Assembly: GCF_001429285.1 (NCBI RefSeq)
Contig: NZ_LMJJ01000042.1
Location: 248,001 to 312,000, forward strand
Direction of reading: 5' to 3'
Origin: Ensifer sp. Root278
GTDB taxonomy: Bacteria > Pseudomonadota > Alphaproteobacteria > Rhizobiales > Rhizobiaceae
Length of the DNA stretch: 64,000 bases
The notes below the pieces were generated by a model that saw only the letters and a program-made list of their open reading frames with translations, had not been told where the DNA came from and made no database searches. Shown piece after piece: positions 57,166-64,000 of this stretch. The translations under genes were made by a program, and so were the position numbers. The stretch's first letter is position 1. Every line of letters begins with the position of its first letter.

Positions 57166-58086
57166 TCAGTACTTCGACGGCACGTAGAGTTCCGGCGGCA
57201 GCACCTTGCGCTCGTAATCCGGGTTGAAGACGCGTTCCGGCAGCGAGATTTCCTCGTGCGGCACCTCCTCGTAGGGGAACTGCGTCAGAAGATGATCGAT
57301 GCAGTTGAGCCGGGCACGCTTCTTGTCGTTTCCTTCGACGATATGCCAGGGCGCTTCCGGAATGTTGGTGCGGGCGAAGGTCTCTTCCTTGGCCTTGGTA
57401 TAGCCCTCCCAGCGCACCCGCGATTGCAGGTCCATGGGCGACAGCTTCCACTGCTTCAGCGGATCATGGATGCGCACAAGGAAGCGCATCTGCTGTTCTT
57501 CATCGGTGATCGAGAACCAGTACTTGACCAGCCGAATGCCCGAACGCACCAGCATGCGCTCGAATTCAGGGACGTCGTTGAAGAACTGCTCGACCTGATC
57601 TTCGGCGGCAAAGCCCATGACCCGCTCGACGCCGGAGCGGTTGTACCAGGAGCGGTCGAAGAGCACGATCTCGCCGCCGGCCGGCAAATGCGGCACGTAG
57701 CGCTGGAAATACCATTGCGTCTTTTCACGGTCGGAGGGTGCCGGCAGCGCGACGACGCGCACGACGCGCGGATTGAGCCTCTGGGTGATGCGCTTGATGA
57801 CGCCGCCCTTGCCGGCGGAGTCACGCCCCTCGAAGATCACCACCACTTTTTCCTTGTGGTAGACCACCCAGTCCTGCAGCTTGATCAGCTCCGACTGCAG
57901 CTTCAGCAGCGCGCGGAAGTAATCGATGCGCGGGATCGTCGGCGGGTGGCTCTTGCGATAGATCTTGCGGATCTCCTCAGAGAGCGCCGGTTCTGAAAGC
58001 TCGAGTTCGTAGTCTTCGTCGAGCGTGTCGGCCAGTTCCGCTTCCAGCCAGTCCTGCGTCTCGATCTCGTCGTTCGACCTGTTCAT
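57166..58086 (-). CDS. ppk2: Polyphosphate kinase 2 (PPK2)
   Basis: A 306-residue PPK2-family kinase that transfers phosphate between polyphosphate and nucleotides (usually making GTP or ATP from the diphosphate). Walker A is FEGRDSAGKGG (about residue 87), Walker B FDRSWYNRSGVE with the lid arginines nearby, and KYWFSITDEEQQMRF is characteristic. One PPK2 domain, so the class I type is most likely. ATG at 58086 has GGAGGG close upstream. It is not in an operon with any recognisable phosphate gene. Confidence 0.94.
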   Translation of the reverse strand: MNRSNDEIETQDWLEAELADTLDEDYELELSEPALSEEIRKIYRKSHPPTIPRIDYFRALLKLQSELIKLQDWVVYHKEKVVVIFEGRDSAGKGGVIKRITQRLNPRVVRVVALPAPSDREKTQWYFQRYVPHLPAGGEIVLFDRSWYNRSGVERVMGFAAEDQVEQFFNDVPEFERMLVRSGIRLVKYWFSITDEEQQMRFLVRIHDPLKQWKLSPMDLQSRVRWEGYTKAKEETFARTNIPEAPWHIVEGNDKKRARLNCIDHLLTQFPYEEVPHEEISLPERVFNPDYERKVLPPELYVPSKY

Positions 58087-58204
58087 CTGACCCTCCGATA
58101 CGATGTGTCCACCGACAGCTTTGCAAATTCTATCGTTAGTCGGCTTATTTCACAGACGCATGAAAGGAATTTGACGCCGGGCGCTTCTGCGCCCCTGATC
58201 GTCC

Positions 58205-59683
58205 CTATCCCTTCATATACCAGCCCCAGGGTTCGTCGGTGTCGAAGCTGGTGATCTGCTTGGTCTCGAGATAGTTCGAAAGGCCCCAGCGGCCGAGTTC
58301 GCGGCCGATGCCCGATTGCTTGTAGCCGCCCCAGGGAGCCTCGGGGAAGGTGGGCTGCGAGCAGTTGATCCAGACGATACCGGCGCGAAAAGCCCGGGCG
58401 ACGCGTTCGCAACGCTCGCGGTCAGCCGACATGACAGCCGCCGCGAGACCGAAGCGGCTGTCATTGGCCATGCGGATCGCGTCCGCCTCTTCGCGGAACG
58501 GCTTGACGCAGACGACTGGGCCGAAGATCTCCTCGCGCCAGACGAAGCTGTCTTCGCGCATGTCGGTCAGCACGGTCGGCTCGAGGAAGTAACCGCTGTT
58601 GAGGCCGGCCGGGCGGCCACCGCCTGCAGCGACCGTGGCCCCGTCCTGCCGGGCGCGATCGATGGCGCCGACAACCTTGTCATATTGGCCGCGGGAGACG
58701 ATCGGCCCGAGCAGCGTGCCGTCCTCCAAGCCATTGCCGATCTTGATCTTCGCGGCCTCTTCGCAAAGACGGCTGACGACGGTCTCGTAAATCTCCTCCT
58801 CGACCAGCACCCGCGAGGTTGCCGAACAAACCTGGCCCTGGTTCCAGAAGATGCCGAACATGATCCATTCGACGGCCTTGTCGATGTCGCTGTCGGCAAA
58901 GACGACGAAGGGCGACTTGCCGCCGAGTTCGAGGCTGACATTCTTGATGTCCTGAGCGCCGGCCATCATCACCTTGCGGCCGGTCACGACAGAGCCGGTG
59001 AAGGCGAGCTTGTCGATCAGCGGATGCTCGGTGAGCGGCTGGCCGGCATCCTGGCCGGTGCCGGTGAGGATATTGAGCACGCCGGGCGGCAGCCCGACTT
59101 CCTCGGCAATGACGCCAAGCTCAAGCGCCGTCAGCGGCGTCAGTTCCGAGGGTTTGAGCACGATGGTGCAGCCGGCGGCAAGCGCCGGTGCTACCTTCCA
59201 GGAGACCATCAGCAGCGGATAGTTCCAGGGGGTGATGGCACCGACCACGCCGAGCGGCTCGCGCACGGCGCGTGCGGTGAAGCGGCTGTCGCCGACGGGG
59301 ATCGTCTCCTCCGGATCGGCGTCCAGTTCCTCGGCGAGGCCGGCATAGAAGCGGAAGCAACCGGCGGCGTCGTCGATGTCCCAGAGCGCCTCAGGCAGCG
59401 GCTTGCCGTTGTCGGCGACTTCGAGCCGCGCCAGCGAGTGGCGCTTCTCTTCGATCTTCGCCGCGATCGCCCGGAGATAGACGGCACGCTCAGTGCCTGA
59501 CAGTTTCGGCCAGGAACCGCTGTCGAAGGCGATGCGGGCGGCCTTTGCGGCCCTGTCCACGTCTTCATAGGTCGCGGCCGGCGCCCGGTGGATGACCTCT
59601 TCCGTTGCCGGGTCGACCACGTCGAGCGTGCCGCCGCGCCGCGGTTTTTCCCATTTGCCGCCAATGAACAGCCGATCCTGCAT
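58205..59683 (-). CDS. Aldehyde dehydrogenase, betaine-aldehyde-dehydrogenase-like
   Basis: A 492-residue NAD(P)-dependent aldehyde dehydrogenase. Motifs present are TPWNYPLLMVSWKVAPAL and IVLKPSE (cofactor), SLELGGKSP (general base Glu), NQGQVCSATSR (catalytic Cys) and EIFGPVVCV. The C-terminus TDEPWGWYMKG resembles plant-type betaine/aminoaldehyde dehydrogenases, so betaine aldehyde or an aminoaldehyde is a reasonable substrate. AAGGGG precedes the ATG. It lies 14 bp after the MFS gene on the same strand, but no betA/betI is present. Confidence 0.9.
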   Translation of the reverse strand: MQDRLFIGGKWEKPRRGGTLDVVDPATEEVIHRAPAATYEDVDRAAKAARIAFDSGSWPKLSGTERAVYLRAIAAKIEEKRHSLARLEVADNGKPLPEALWDIDDAAGCFRFYAGLAEELDADPEETIPVGDSRFTARAVREPLGVVGAITPWNYPLLMVSWKVAPALAAGCTIVLKPSELTPLTALELGVIAEEVGLPPGVLNILTGTGQDAGQPLTEHPLIDKLAFTGSVVTGRKVMMAGAQDIKNVSLELGGKSPFVVFADSDIDKAVEWIMFGIFWNQGQVCSATSRVLVEEEIYETVVSRLCEEAAKIKIGNGLEDGTLLGPIVSRGQYDKVVGAIDRARQDGATVAAGGGRPAGLNSGYFLEPTVLTDMREDSFVWREEIFGPVVCVKPFREEADAIRMANDSRFGLAAAVMSADRERCERVARAFRAGIVWINCSQPTFPEAPWGGYKQSGIGRELGRWGLSNYLETKQITSFDTDEPWGWYMKG

Positions 59684-59697
59684 GCCATAACCCCTTT

Positions 59698-60990
59698 TTA
59701 GCCCGGAGCAAGTATGGCCAGACTATGCGAAGCGCGCCAGTCGCAAGTTACGGCTGGCGTTGATCTTTTTGGTTCGGGGACGTCGCTCAGAGGTCGGTAA
59801 CGCGCCCGCGCCATGCGAGGAACGGCAGAACCGGCAGCACGGCACAGGCACTGGCATACAGCCAGAATTGTCCAAAGCGACATGAGCCCACTCGTAAACA
59901 TCGCTCCCGACAGCACCCCTGCGGCAAGGCCAAGATCCATCAGGGGCAAGGTAAGGGCGTAGAAAGCCGTCTGGCGTTCCAGGGGCAGGCCGCGCTGCAC
60001 GAGGGTGAAATAGGCCGCGAAAGCGACCATCTCCGGTATGCCGCCGAGGATCAGCAGCGCCGTGGCTGTGCCGTGGTTGGGCGCGAATATCAGCGCGAAG
60101 GTCGAGACGCCCTCGAAGAGGCTTGCGACGAGATAGGCAAGCAGTAGTGCGCGCGTATCGGTGAAGACCCTTGCCAGCCGGTTCGAGACGAGGGCGCCGC
60201 TCAGCGCGCCCAGCCCTTGGGCTCCGAGCAGCACGGTCCACATCTCGGGTCCCAGGTGAAACTGGTCACGGTTGAGCCAGAACAGGAAGGGCTGCAGCGC
60301 GCCGAGCGAAACCATGTAGCCGAGGGCAGGGAGCAGCAGAGCCCAGAGCAGCGGATTGTCGCGCATGATCGCGATCGCCTCCTGCCGGAAGCTCGGCGTG
60401 CAGGAGACAAATGGCTCGCGCGGCCGCCGGTTGCCGGAATGGCGCAAAAGGAGAGTTGCCGCGACGACGTGGCCGAGCGCCAAGGCGATAAGTGTAATCG
60501 CGATCGAAGTCGCAGCCGCTGTGAGGCCTGCCGCTGGCGGGCCGAAGATCTTGGCGCAGCGGTCGATCGCCTGAAAGGTCGTATTGGCCTCCATGTTGCG
60601 GCCGGGCGGAACGGAGGCGGCGCGGAGCGTCAGGAGGCCCGGCGTGATCACCGTATCCGCAAGGCCGATGAGGAAGACGATGGCTTGCAACGTCGTCGCA
60701 TCGGGCGCCACCGCCAGGCCCGGGATCGCAGTGGCGACGCCAAGGATTGCGCAGAACACGGGAATACGCGGGCCGGTCCGCCGGAGGAGCGCGGTGGCGA
60801 GCGGCGCAAACACGATGCGCGGCAAAAGGCCAAACGCCAGGCTGCCGACGAGTTCCGCCCCGGTGCCGAAGCGTGCGGCGACGATGAGCGGCAGCGCGGC
60901 AACGAACATCCAGGAGCAGAAGGAATGAACGACGAGAACGAAGCTGATGCGCCGGAAGGCGGCGCAGCCCCAGAGATTGGATGTGGTCAT
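59698..60990 (-). CDS. MFS transporter with a probable frameshifted C-terminus
   Basis: Reads as a 430-residue MFS transporter with about 12 hydrophobic helices (ARFGTGAELVGSLAF, LIGLADTVITPGLLTLRAAS). The last about 60 residues after SGLMSLW are Cys-rich and unlike the family (AVCQCLCRAAGS). Another frame of the same DNA gives GQFWLYASACAVLPVLPFLA, which looks like a normal final helix and ends at a TGA at 59787-59789. A one-base change in the TTT run at 59874-59876 would join the frames, giving about 400 residues. Substrate unknown; co-transcribed with the aldehyde dehydrogenase. Confidence 0.8.
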   Translation of the reverse strand: MTTSNLWGCAAFRRISFVLVVHSFCSWMFVAALPLIVAARFGTGAELVGSLAFGLLPRIVFAPLATALLRRTGPRIPVFCAILGVATAIPGLAVAPDATTLQAIVFLIGLADTVITPGLLTLRAASVPPGRNMEANTTFQAIDRCAKIFGPPAAGLTAAATSIAITLIALALGHVVAATLLLRHSGNRRPREPFVSCTPSFRQEAIAIMRDNPLLWALLLPALGYMVSLGALQPFLFWLNRDQFHLGPEMWTVLLGAQGLGALSGALVSNRLARVFTDTRALLLAYLVASLFEGVSTFALIFAPNHGTATALLILGGIPEMVAFAAYFTLVQRGLPLERQTAFYALTLPLMDLGLAAGVLSGAMFTSGLMSLWTILAVCQCLCRAAGSAVPRMARARYRPLSDVPEPKRSTPAVTCDWRASHSLAILAPG

Positions 60991-61106
60991 GACGAGCCCG
61001 ATGGCAGGCAGTCGATCCGGGTGCCCCGTTAAAACGGGGTGGGCGGATCGATGCGAACGAGATTTGTCCGCTCAACAGGCGGACGGTTCTGGGCTCACAG
61101 GTGCAA

Positions 61107-61123
61107 GCCCCGCCTTGCGGGGC
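61107..61123. other. Hairpin in the gap between MFS and DUF606 genes
   Basis: GCCCCGC (61107-61113) pairs with GCGGGGC (61117-61123) across CTT. A second hairpin, CCCCGTT/AACGGGG, lies near 61024-61037. The 250-bp gap holds no gene; the hairpins may end or separate the same-strand transcripts. Confidence 0.45.
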
Positions 61124-61240
61124 AGATCAGGCCATCAAATGCGGTTCGCTCGACATGGTCGCCATCTACCATGCGTGCTTCTCATGTGACAAGCGGCAGC
61201 CAGGCTGGTCTCGGCTGCCGCGTCGGGTTGCGGCGATCCG

Positions 61241-61729
61241 CTATCGCGTTGCATTGGCGAGCGCCGGAGCAACATTGGCGATCTGTGTGATCACCATGCC
61301 GCCGACGATGAAGAGTAGGCCGGTCAGTCGCGCCGCATTGACCGGCTTTGCGGGGAAACCCATCAGGCCGAAGTGATCGATGAGCAGGGAGACCGCCATC
61401 TGGCCGGCGATGACGGCGACGATGAAGCTTGCCGCGCCGAGCTTCGGCGCAAGGAGGAGAGCAGCGGTGATATAGATCACGCCGGCGGCGCCGCCGATCC
61501 AGATCCACCACGGACCCTTGAATGCCGTCGCAAGGCTGGGCAACGGCGCCCGCAACGCGATCAGCATCGGCAGGATGAGCGCGAGACTGACGCCGAGCGA
61601 GACGACCGTCGCCCAGAGCGGATGGCCGAGGAGGCGGCCAAGGTTGGCATTGGCGCCGGCCTGGAGGGGGACGACGGCGCCGGCGAAGATCGCCGTGGCA
61701 AGCATGAGGAGGGAGGAGAGAGTGGGCAT
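61241..61729 (-). CDS. DMT-superfamily transporter, DUF606/YdcZ type
   Basis: A 162-residue membrane protein of the DUF606 family (drug/metabolite transporter superfamily). It has five hydrophobic helices: MLATAIFAGAVVPLQAGANANLG-type start, LWATVVSLGVSLALILPML, WWIWIGGAAGVIYITAALLL, SFIVAVIAGQMAVSLL and LTGLLFIVGGMVIT. ATG at 61729 has AGGAAAA upstream. Half-length proteins of this group act as dimers. It diverges from a LysR gene that probably regulates it. Substrate unknown. Confidence 0.88.
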   Translation of the reverse strand: MPTLSSLLMLATAIFAGAVVPLQAGANANLGRLLGHPLWATVVSLGVSLALILPMLIALRAPLPSLATAFKGPWWIWIGGAAGVIYITAALLLAPKLGAASFIVAVIAGQMAVSLLIDHFGLMGFPAKPVNAARLTGLLFIVGGMVITQIANVAPALANATR

Positions 61730-61813
61730 TGTTTTTTCCTTCTTGATTGCCTCATCCTCACGCATCGATGGGAGGAATGGAAATTCAAATTTCGTACGTG
61801 TTACATTCGCCTC

Positions 61814-62740
61814 ATGAATAATCTCGGCGGAATCGACCTGAACTTGTTGGTGGTGCTCGATGCCCTGCTGGCGGAACGCCATGTATCGCGTGCGGCCCTG
61901 CGGCTGAACAAGAGCCAGCCGGCGGTCAGTCATGCGCTTGCGCGCTTGCGGGCTCTTTTCGACGATCCCTTGCTCGTCCGCCATGGCGGACAGCTTGAAC
62001 CGACGGTGCGGGCGCTGGAGATCGCGCCACAGCTTGCCGAGGCCCTGGCGCACATGCGCCAGCTCATGGGGTCTCAGCCGTTCGATCCGGCAATGGAGCG
62101 CCATATCTTTCGGCTCGCGATGTCCGACTATGCCGCCCTCGTTCTGCTGCCGCGCTTGATGGCGGTGCTGCGCCGGCAAGCGCCGTACGTCGATCTCATC
62201 GTTAGCCAGGCGAGCCGTGAAGTGATGATGTCGCAAATTGTCGACGGCGAGATCGATCTGGCGCTCGGGGTGTTTCCGACGCTGACCGAGGATCTGAGGA
62301 CATCGCTCCTGTTTAAGGAACACTTCGCCTGCCTGGCAGATGGCGCGAGCCTTGGTGGCGAAAAGGCGATGGATCTGACGGCCTATCTGGAGCGGCCGCA
62401 TATTCTCGTTTCGCTGCGCGGCGACACCGGCAACGAGATCGACCTGGCGCTGGCGGCCGCGGGGCACAAGCGCCGCATCGTGCTGGCGCTGCCCCATTGG
62501 AGTGCTGCGCCCGGCCTGGTTCTCGGCACGGACATGGTGCTTACGGTGGCACACCGCATCCTGCCGCGTGATGCTGAGGCCGGGTCACTGACCGTCTTCG
62601 ATCCGCCCTTCGCCATCCCGCCTTTTTCGTTCCGTCAGATCTGGCATCGGCGGCGCGACGGCGATCCCGCCCACCGCTGGCTCCGGGATCTGATCACCCA
62701 CATTCTCGCGCCATCGGAGTCGGTTCCGGCCATCGTTTGA
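61814..62740 (+). CDS. LysR-family regulator divergent from the DUF606 gene
   Basis: A 308-residue LysR-type regulator of the NodD/PecT-like subgroup. The N-terminal domain is DLNLLVVLDALLAERHVSRAAL with KSQPAVSHALARLRALFDDPLL. The effector domain contains FRLAMSDYAALVLLPRLMAVLR. ATG at 61814 fits the family; the long in-frame extension upstream runs antisense through the DUF606 gene and was rejected. The 84-bp divergent gap probably carries the binding site. Convergent with the Tim44-domain gene, with a shared terminator. Confidence 0.9.
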   Translation: MNNLGGIDLNLLVVLDALLAERHVSRAALRLNKSQPAVSHALARLRALFDDPLLVRHGGQLEPTVRALEIAPQLAEALAHMRQLMGSQPFDPAMERHIFRLAMSDYAALVLLPRLMAVLRRQAPYVDLIVSQASREVMMSQIVDGEIDLALGVFPTLTEDLRTSLLFKEHFACLADGASLGGEKAMDLTAYLERPHILVSLRGDTGNEIDLALAAAGHKRRIVLALPHWSAAPGLVLGTDMVLTVAHRILPRDAEAGSLTVFDPPFAIPPFSFRQIWHRRRDGDPAHRWLRDLITHILAPSESVPAIV

Positions 62741-62768
62741 TCGTGGGAAAATGTGATCCTGAAAATGA

Positions 62769-62802
62769 AAAGGCCCGGTGCGGCGATGCCGACCGGGCCT
62801 TT
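62769..62802. terminator. Bidirectional terminator between the LysR and Tim44-domain genes
   Basis: AAAGGCCCGGT (62769-62779) pairs perfectly with ACCGGGCCTTT (62792-62802), flanked by T/A runs on both sides. It serves the two convergent genes. Confidence 0.8.
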
Positions 62803-62822
62803 CTCATAGACTCTGTTTCGCG

Positions 62823-63866
62823 TCAGTCGTGGCTGACGCCCTGGATCGCCGAAACCTGCCATTCCGCGCCCGGCTTGCGGACGAAGGTCCAGAGCTCGAC
62901 CGCTTCGGTCAGCTTGTCCGGATCACCGCTGATGACCTTGCCCGTGGCGCGGTCTCGCATCACGTCGATGCTTTCGTAACGCATGGCAACGGTCGCGTAG
63001 TCGGTCCCGTTTTCGGACCAGGCCTCGGCCACGTCGCCCTGGACAAGGTGCACGTCGCGCACATCGTTCTTGACGCCGCTCGTCGCGTTGTCGCTCAGCT
63101 CTTCGGCGAGGTAGGACATGGCTTCCGGCGTCGTCAGGCGACGCAACGTGCCGTAGTCTTCAGCGGCGTAGGCCGCCTGCACGTCCTTCAGCATCTTTTC
63201 GAACTGTTCGAGGTCGGCCTGCTGGACGCCGATTTCGTCAGCCGGGCCGTCGGTGACGGGGGCCGGTGCAGGTGCTGCCGTCGGGCGCGCGTTCGCCTGA
63301 CCGCCGGCCTGGGCGCCACCGATGCTCGGAATCTTGAACGACGGCATGCCGTTCGGCTGAGCCGACGACCGCTCGGACGGGCCCGCATAGGCCGTCTGCT
63401 GGCGGTTGCGGCCGAAGAAGCGCATGGCAAGCATGATCAGACCGCCGATGAGGAGCATCTGCACGATCAGGCCGAGGAAACCGGCCGCACCGCCGAAGCC
63501 GCCGCCCATCAGCATGCCGATCAGGCCGCCGACCATGAGGCCGCCGAGCAGCGAGCCGCCAAAGCCGCTGAAGAAGCCCGGACGGGCGTTCGGCTGGGTA
63601 GCGTTCGGGCGCGTCTGGCCGGCCGCCGGATTGGTGGCGGTGGGGCCGGCGTCCTGGCGCGGCGTCATCGAGCGGTCGATCGGTGCCGCGTTGGTCGGCG
63701 CCGTGCGGGTAACGGGCGGCTGCGAGAAGGTGCGGGTGCCGCGGCTGCCGAAGCCGCCGCCCGAACGCCGCGCTTCGGCGACGTCCACAACTGTCAGCGC
63801 GACGGTCAAGCCGATCGCCATCATTGCCAGAGCTCGTCCAAAACGCCCAAATCGCTGCATTGCCAT
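62823..63866 (-). CDS. Tim44-domain membrane-associated protein
   Basis: A 347-residue protein. The N-terminal segment (GRALAMMAIGLTVALTVVDVAEA) is a signal/anchor. It is followed by a Pro/Thr/Ala-rich linker, a Gly-rich hydrophobic segment with helices (GLMVGGLIGMLMGGG, FLGLIVQMLLIGGLIML) and a C-terminal Tim44-like domain (about residues 210-345; FEKMLKDVQAAYAAEDYGTLRRLTTPEA and ELWTFVRKPGAEWQVSAIQ). AGGGG precedes ATG 63866. Tim44-domain proteins in alphaproteobacteria are membrane-associated, and the role is unclear. The last 130 bp of the window hold its promoter. Confidence 0.87.
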   Translation of the reverse strand: MAMQRFGRFGRALAMMAIGLTVALTVVDVAEARRSGGGFGSRGTRTFSQPPVTRTAPTNAAPIDRSMTPRQDAGPTATNPAAGQTRPNATQPNARPGFFSGFGGSLLGGLMVGGLIGMLMGGGFGGAAGFLGLIVQMLLIGGLIMLAMRFFGRNRQQTAYAGPSERSSAQPNGMPSFKIPSIGGAQAGGQANARPTAAPAPAPVTDGPADEIGVQQADLEQFEKMLKDVQAAYAAEDYGTLRRLTTPEAMSYLAEELSDNATSGVKNDVRDVHLVQGDVAEAWSENGTDYATVAMRYESIDVMRDRATGKVISGDPDKLTEAVELWTFVRKPGAEWQVSAIQGVSHD

Positions 63867-64000
63867 CACAACCCCTAATCTTGCTTGGGCTCAAAACTGA
63901 GCCATCAGGGCCCGATATAGGGGTTCAAGGCCCGTGATTTAAGCGTTTCGCGTCGCTTTTCGGACAGTTTACCGTTATCCGCTGCCCCTCTCCGGGCCGA

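Noticed and set aside
61373-61813. N-terminal extension of the LysR gene
   Set aside because: It runs antisense through the DUF606 transporter; the LysR helix-turn-helix begins normally at ATG 61814.

Overview
This GC-rich window has the gene density, the palindromic intergenic repeats and the gene content of a Rhizobiaceae chromosome. An Ensifer/Sinorhizobium-like genome is most likely, judging by protein resemblance from memory; no search was run. Rhizobial markers include a glycerol ABC operon of the GlpR/D/S/T type, a C4-pathway 5-aminolevulinate synthase (hemA) behind an FNR/FixK-type box, soluble PAS chemoreceptors with a C-terminal W-x-x-F tail, and RIME-like double-hairpin repeats. 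No CRISPR array, prophage, insertion sequence or integrase was seen.

Layout. 1-4104 (minus) is the start of a glycerol catabolism and uptake operon: glpR, glpD, glpS and a glpT cut by the window edge, with recurring CGAAA-type boxes before glpR and glpD and a divergent SDR dehydrogenase. 5264-12347 (plus) is a complete soluble NAD-dependent molybdenum formate dehydrogenase operon (fdsG-B-A, fdhD/fdsC, fdsD) behind a LysR regulator. 12498-15195 (minus) holds a double-PAS chemoreceptor and a CheW. 15536-18276 is an arginine to ornithine to glutamate-semialdehyde pair (arginase, ornithine aminotransferase) with a divergent Lrp/AsnC regulator. 18388-28091 carries a VOC protein, a chromosomal APH(3')-II-like kinase, tamB/tamA, an MFS gene broken by one in-frame TGA and a glycine-zipper lipoprotein.

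28522-32250 is a three-subunit molybdenum hydroxylase (coxSLM order, form-II-type large subunit). It is followed by hemA (32581-33795), a RIME-like repeat and dxr. 35430-41194 is a mixed stretch: META/MliC lipoprotein-like protein, a 53-residue membrane protein, VOC, PAP2, RidA/SDR with divergent LysR, GNAT and tRNA-Arg(CCT). 41446-44005 is a probable mannose/fructose module (ROK kinase, UPF0303 protein, AGE-family isomerase). 44170-47940 is full-length cobalamin-dependent metH preceded by a perfect 20-bp palindrome. 48019-53551 has a hydrolase, a DUF1254/DUF1214 protein, a cyclase-TolB-TPR protein, and a YHS/ankyrin pair.

53685-56941 (minus) is an RpiR-regulated MFS plus Asp/Glu/hydantoin-racemase-like operon with strong TGAAAC/GTTTCA operators. 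57166-63866 carries PPK2, a BADH-like aldehyde dehydrogenase with an MFS gene that appears frameshifted near its end, a DUF606 transporter with divergent LysR, and a Tim44-domain membrane protein.

Most of the window is recognisable housekeeping and catabolic chromosome. I found no convincing wholly new system. The most unusual items are the RpiR operator/racemase module (the racemase lacks both catalytic cysteines), an SDR without its catalytic tyrosine, the two damaged MFS genes, the glpT signature-motif divergence, and several clear but unproven operator palindromes.
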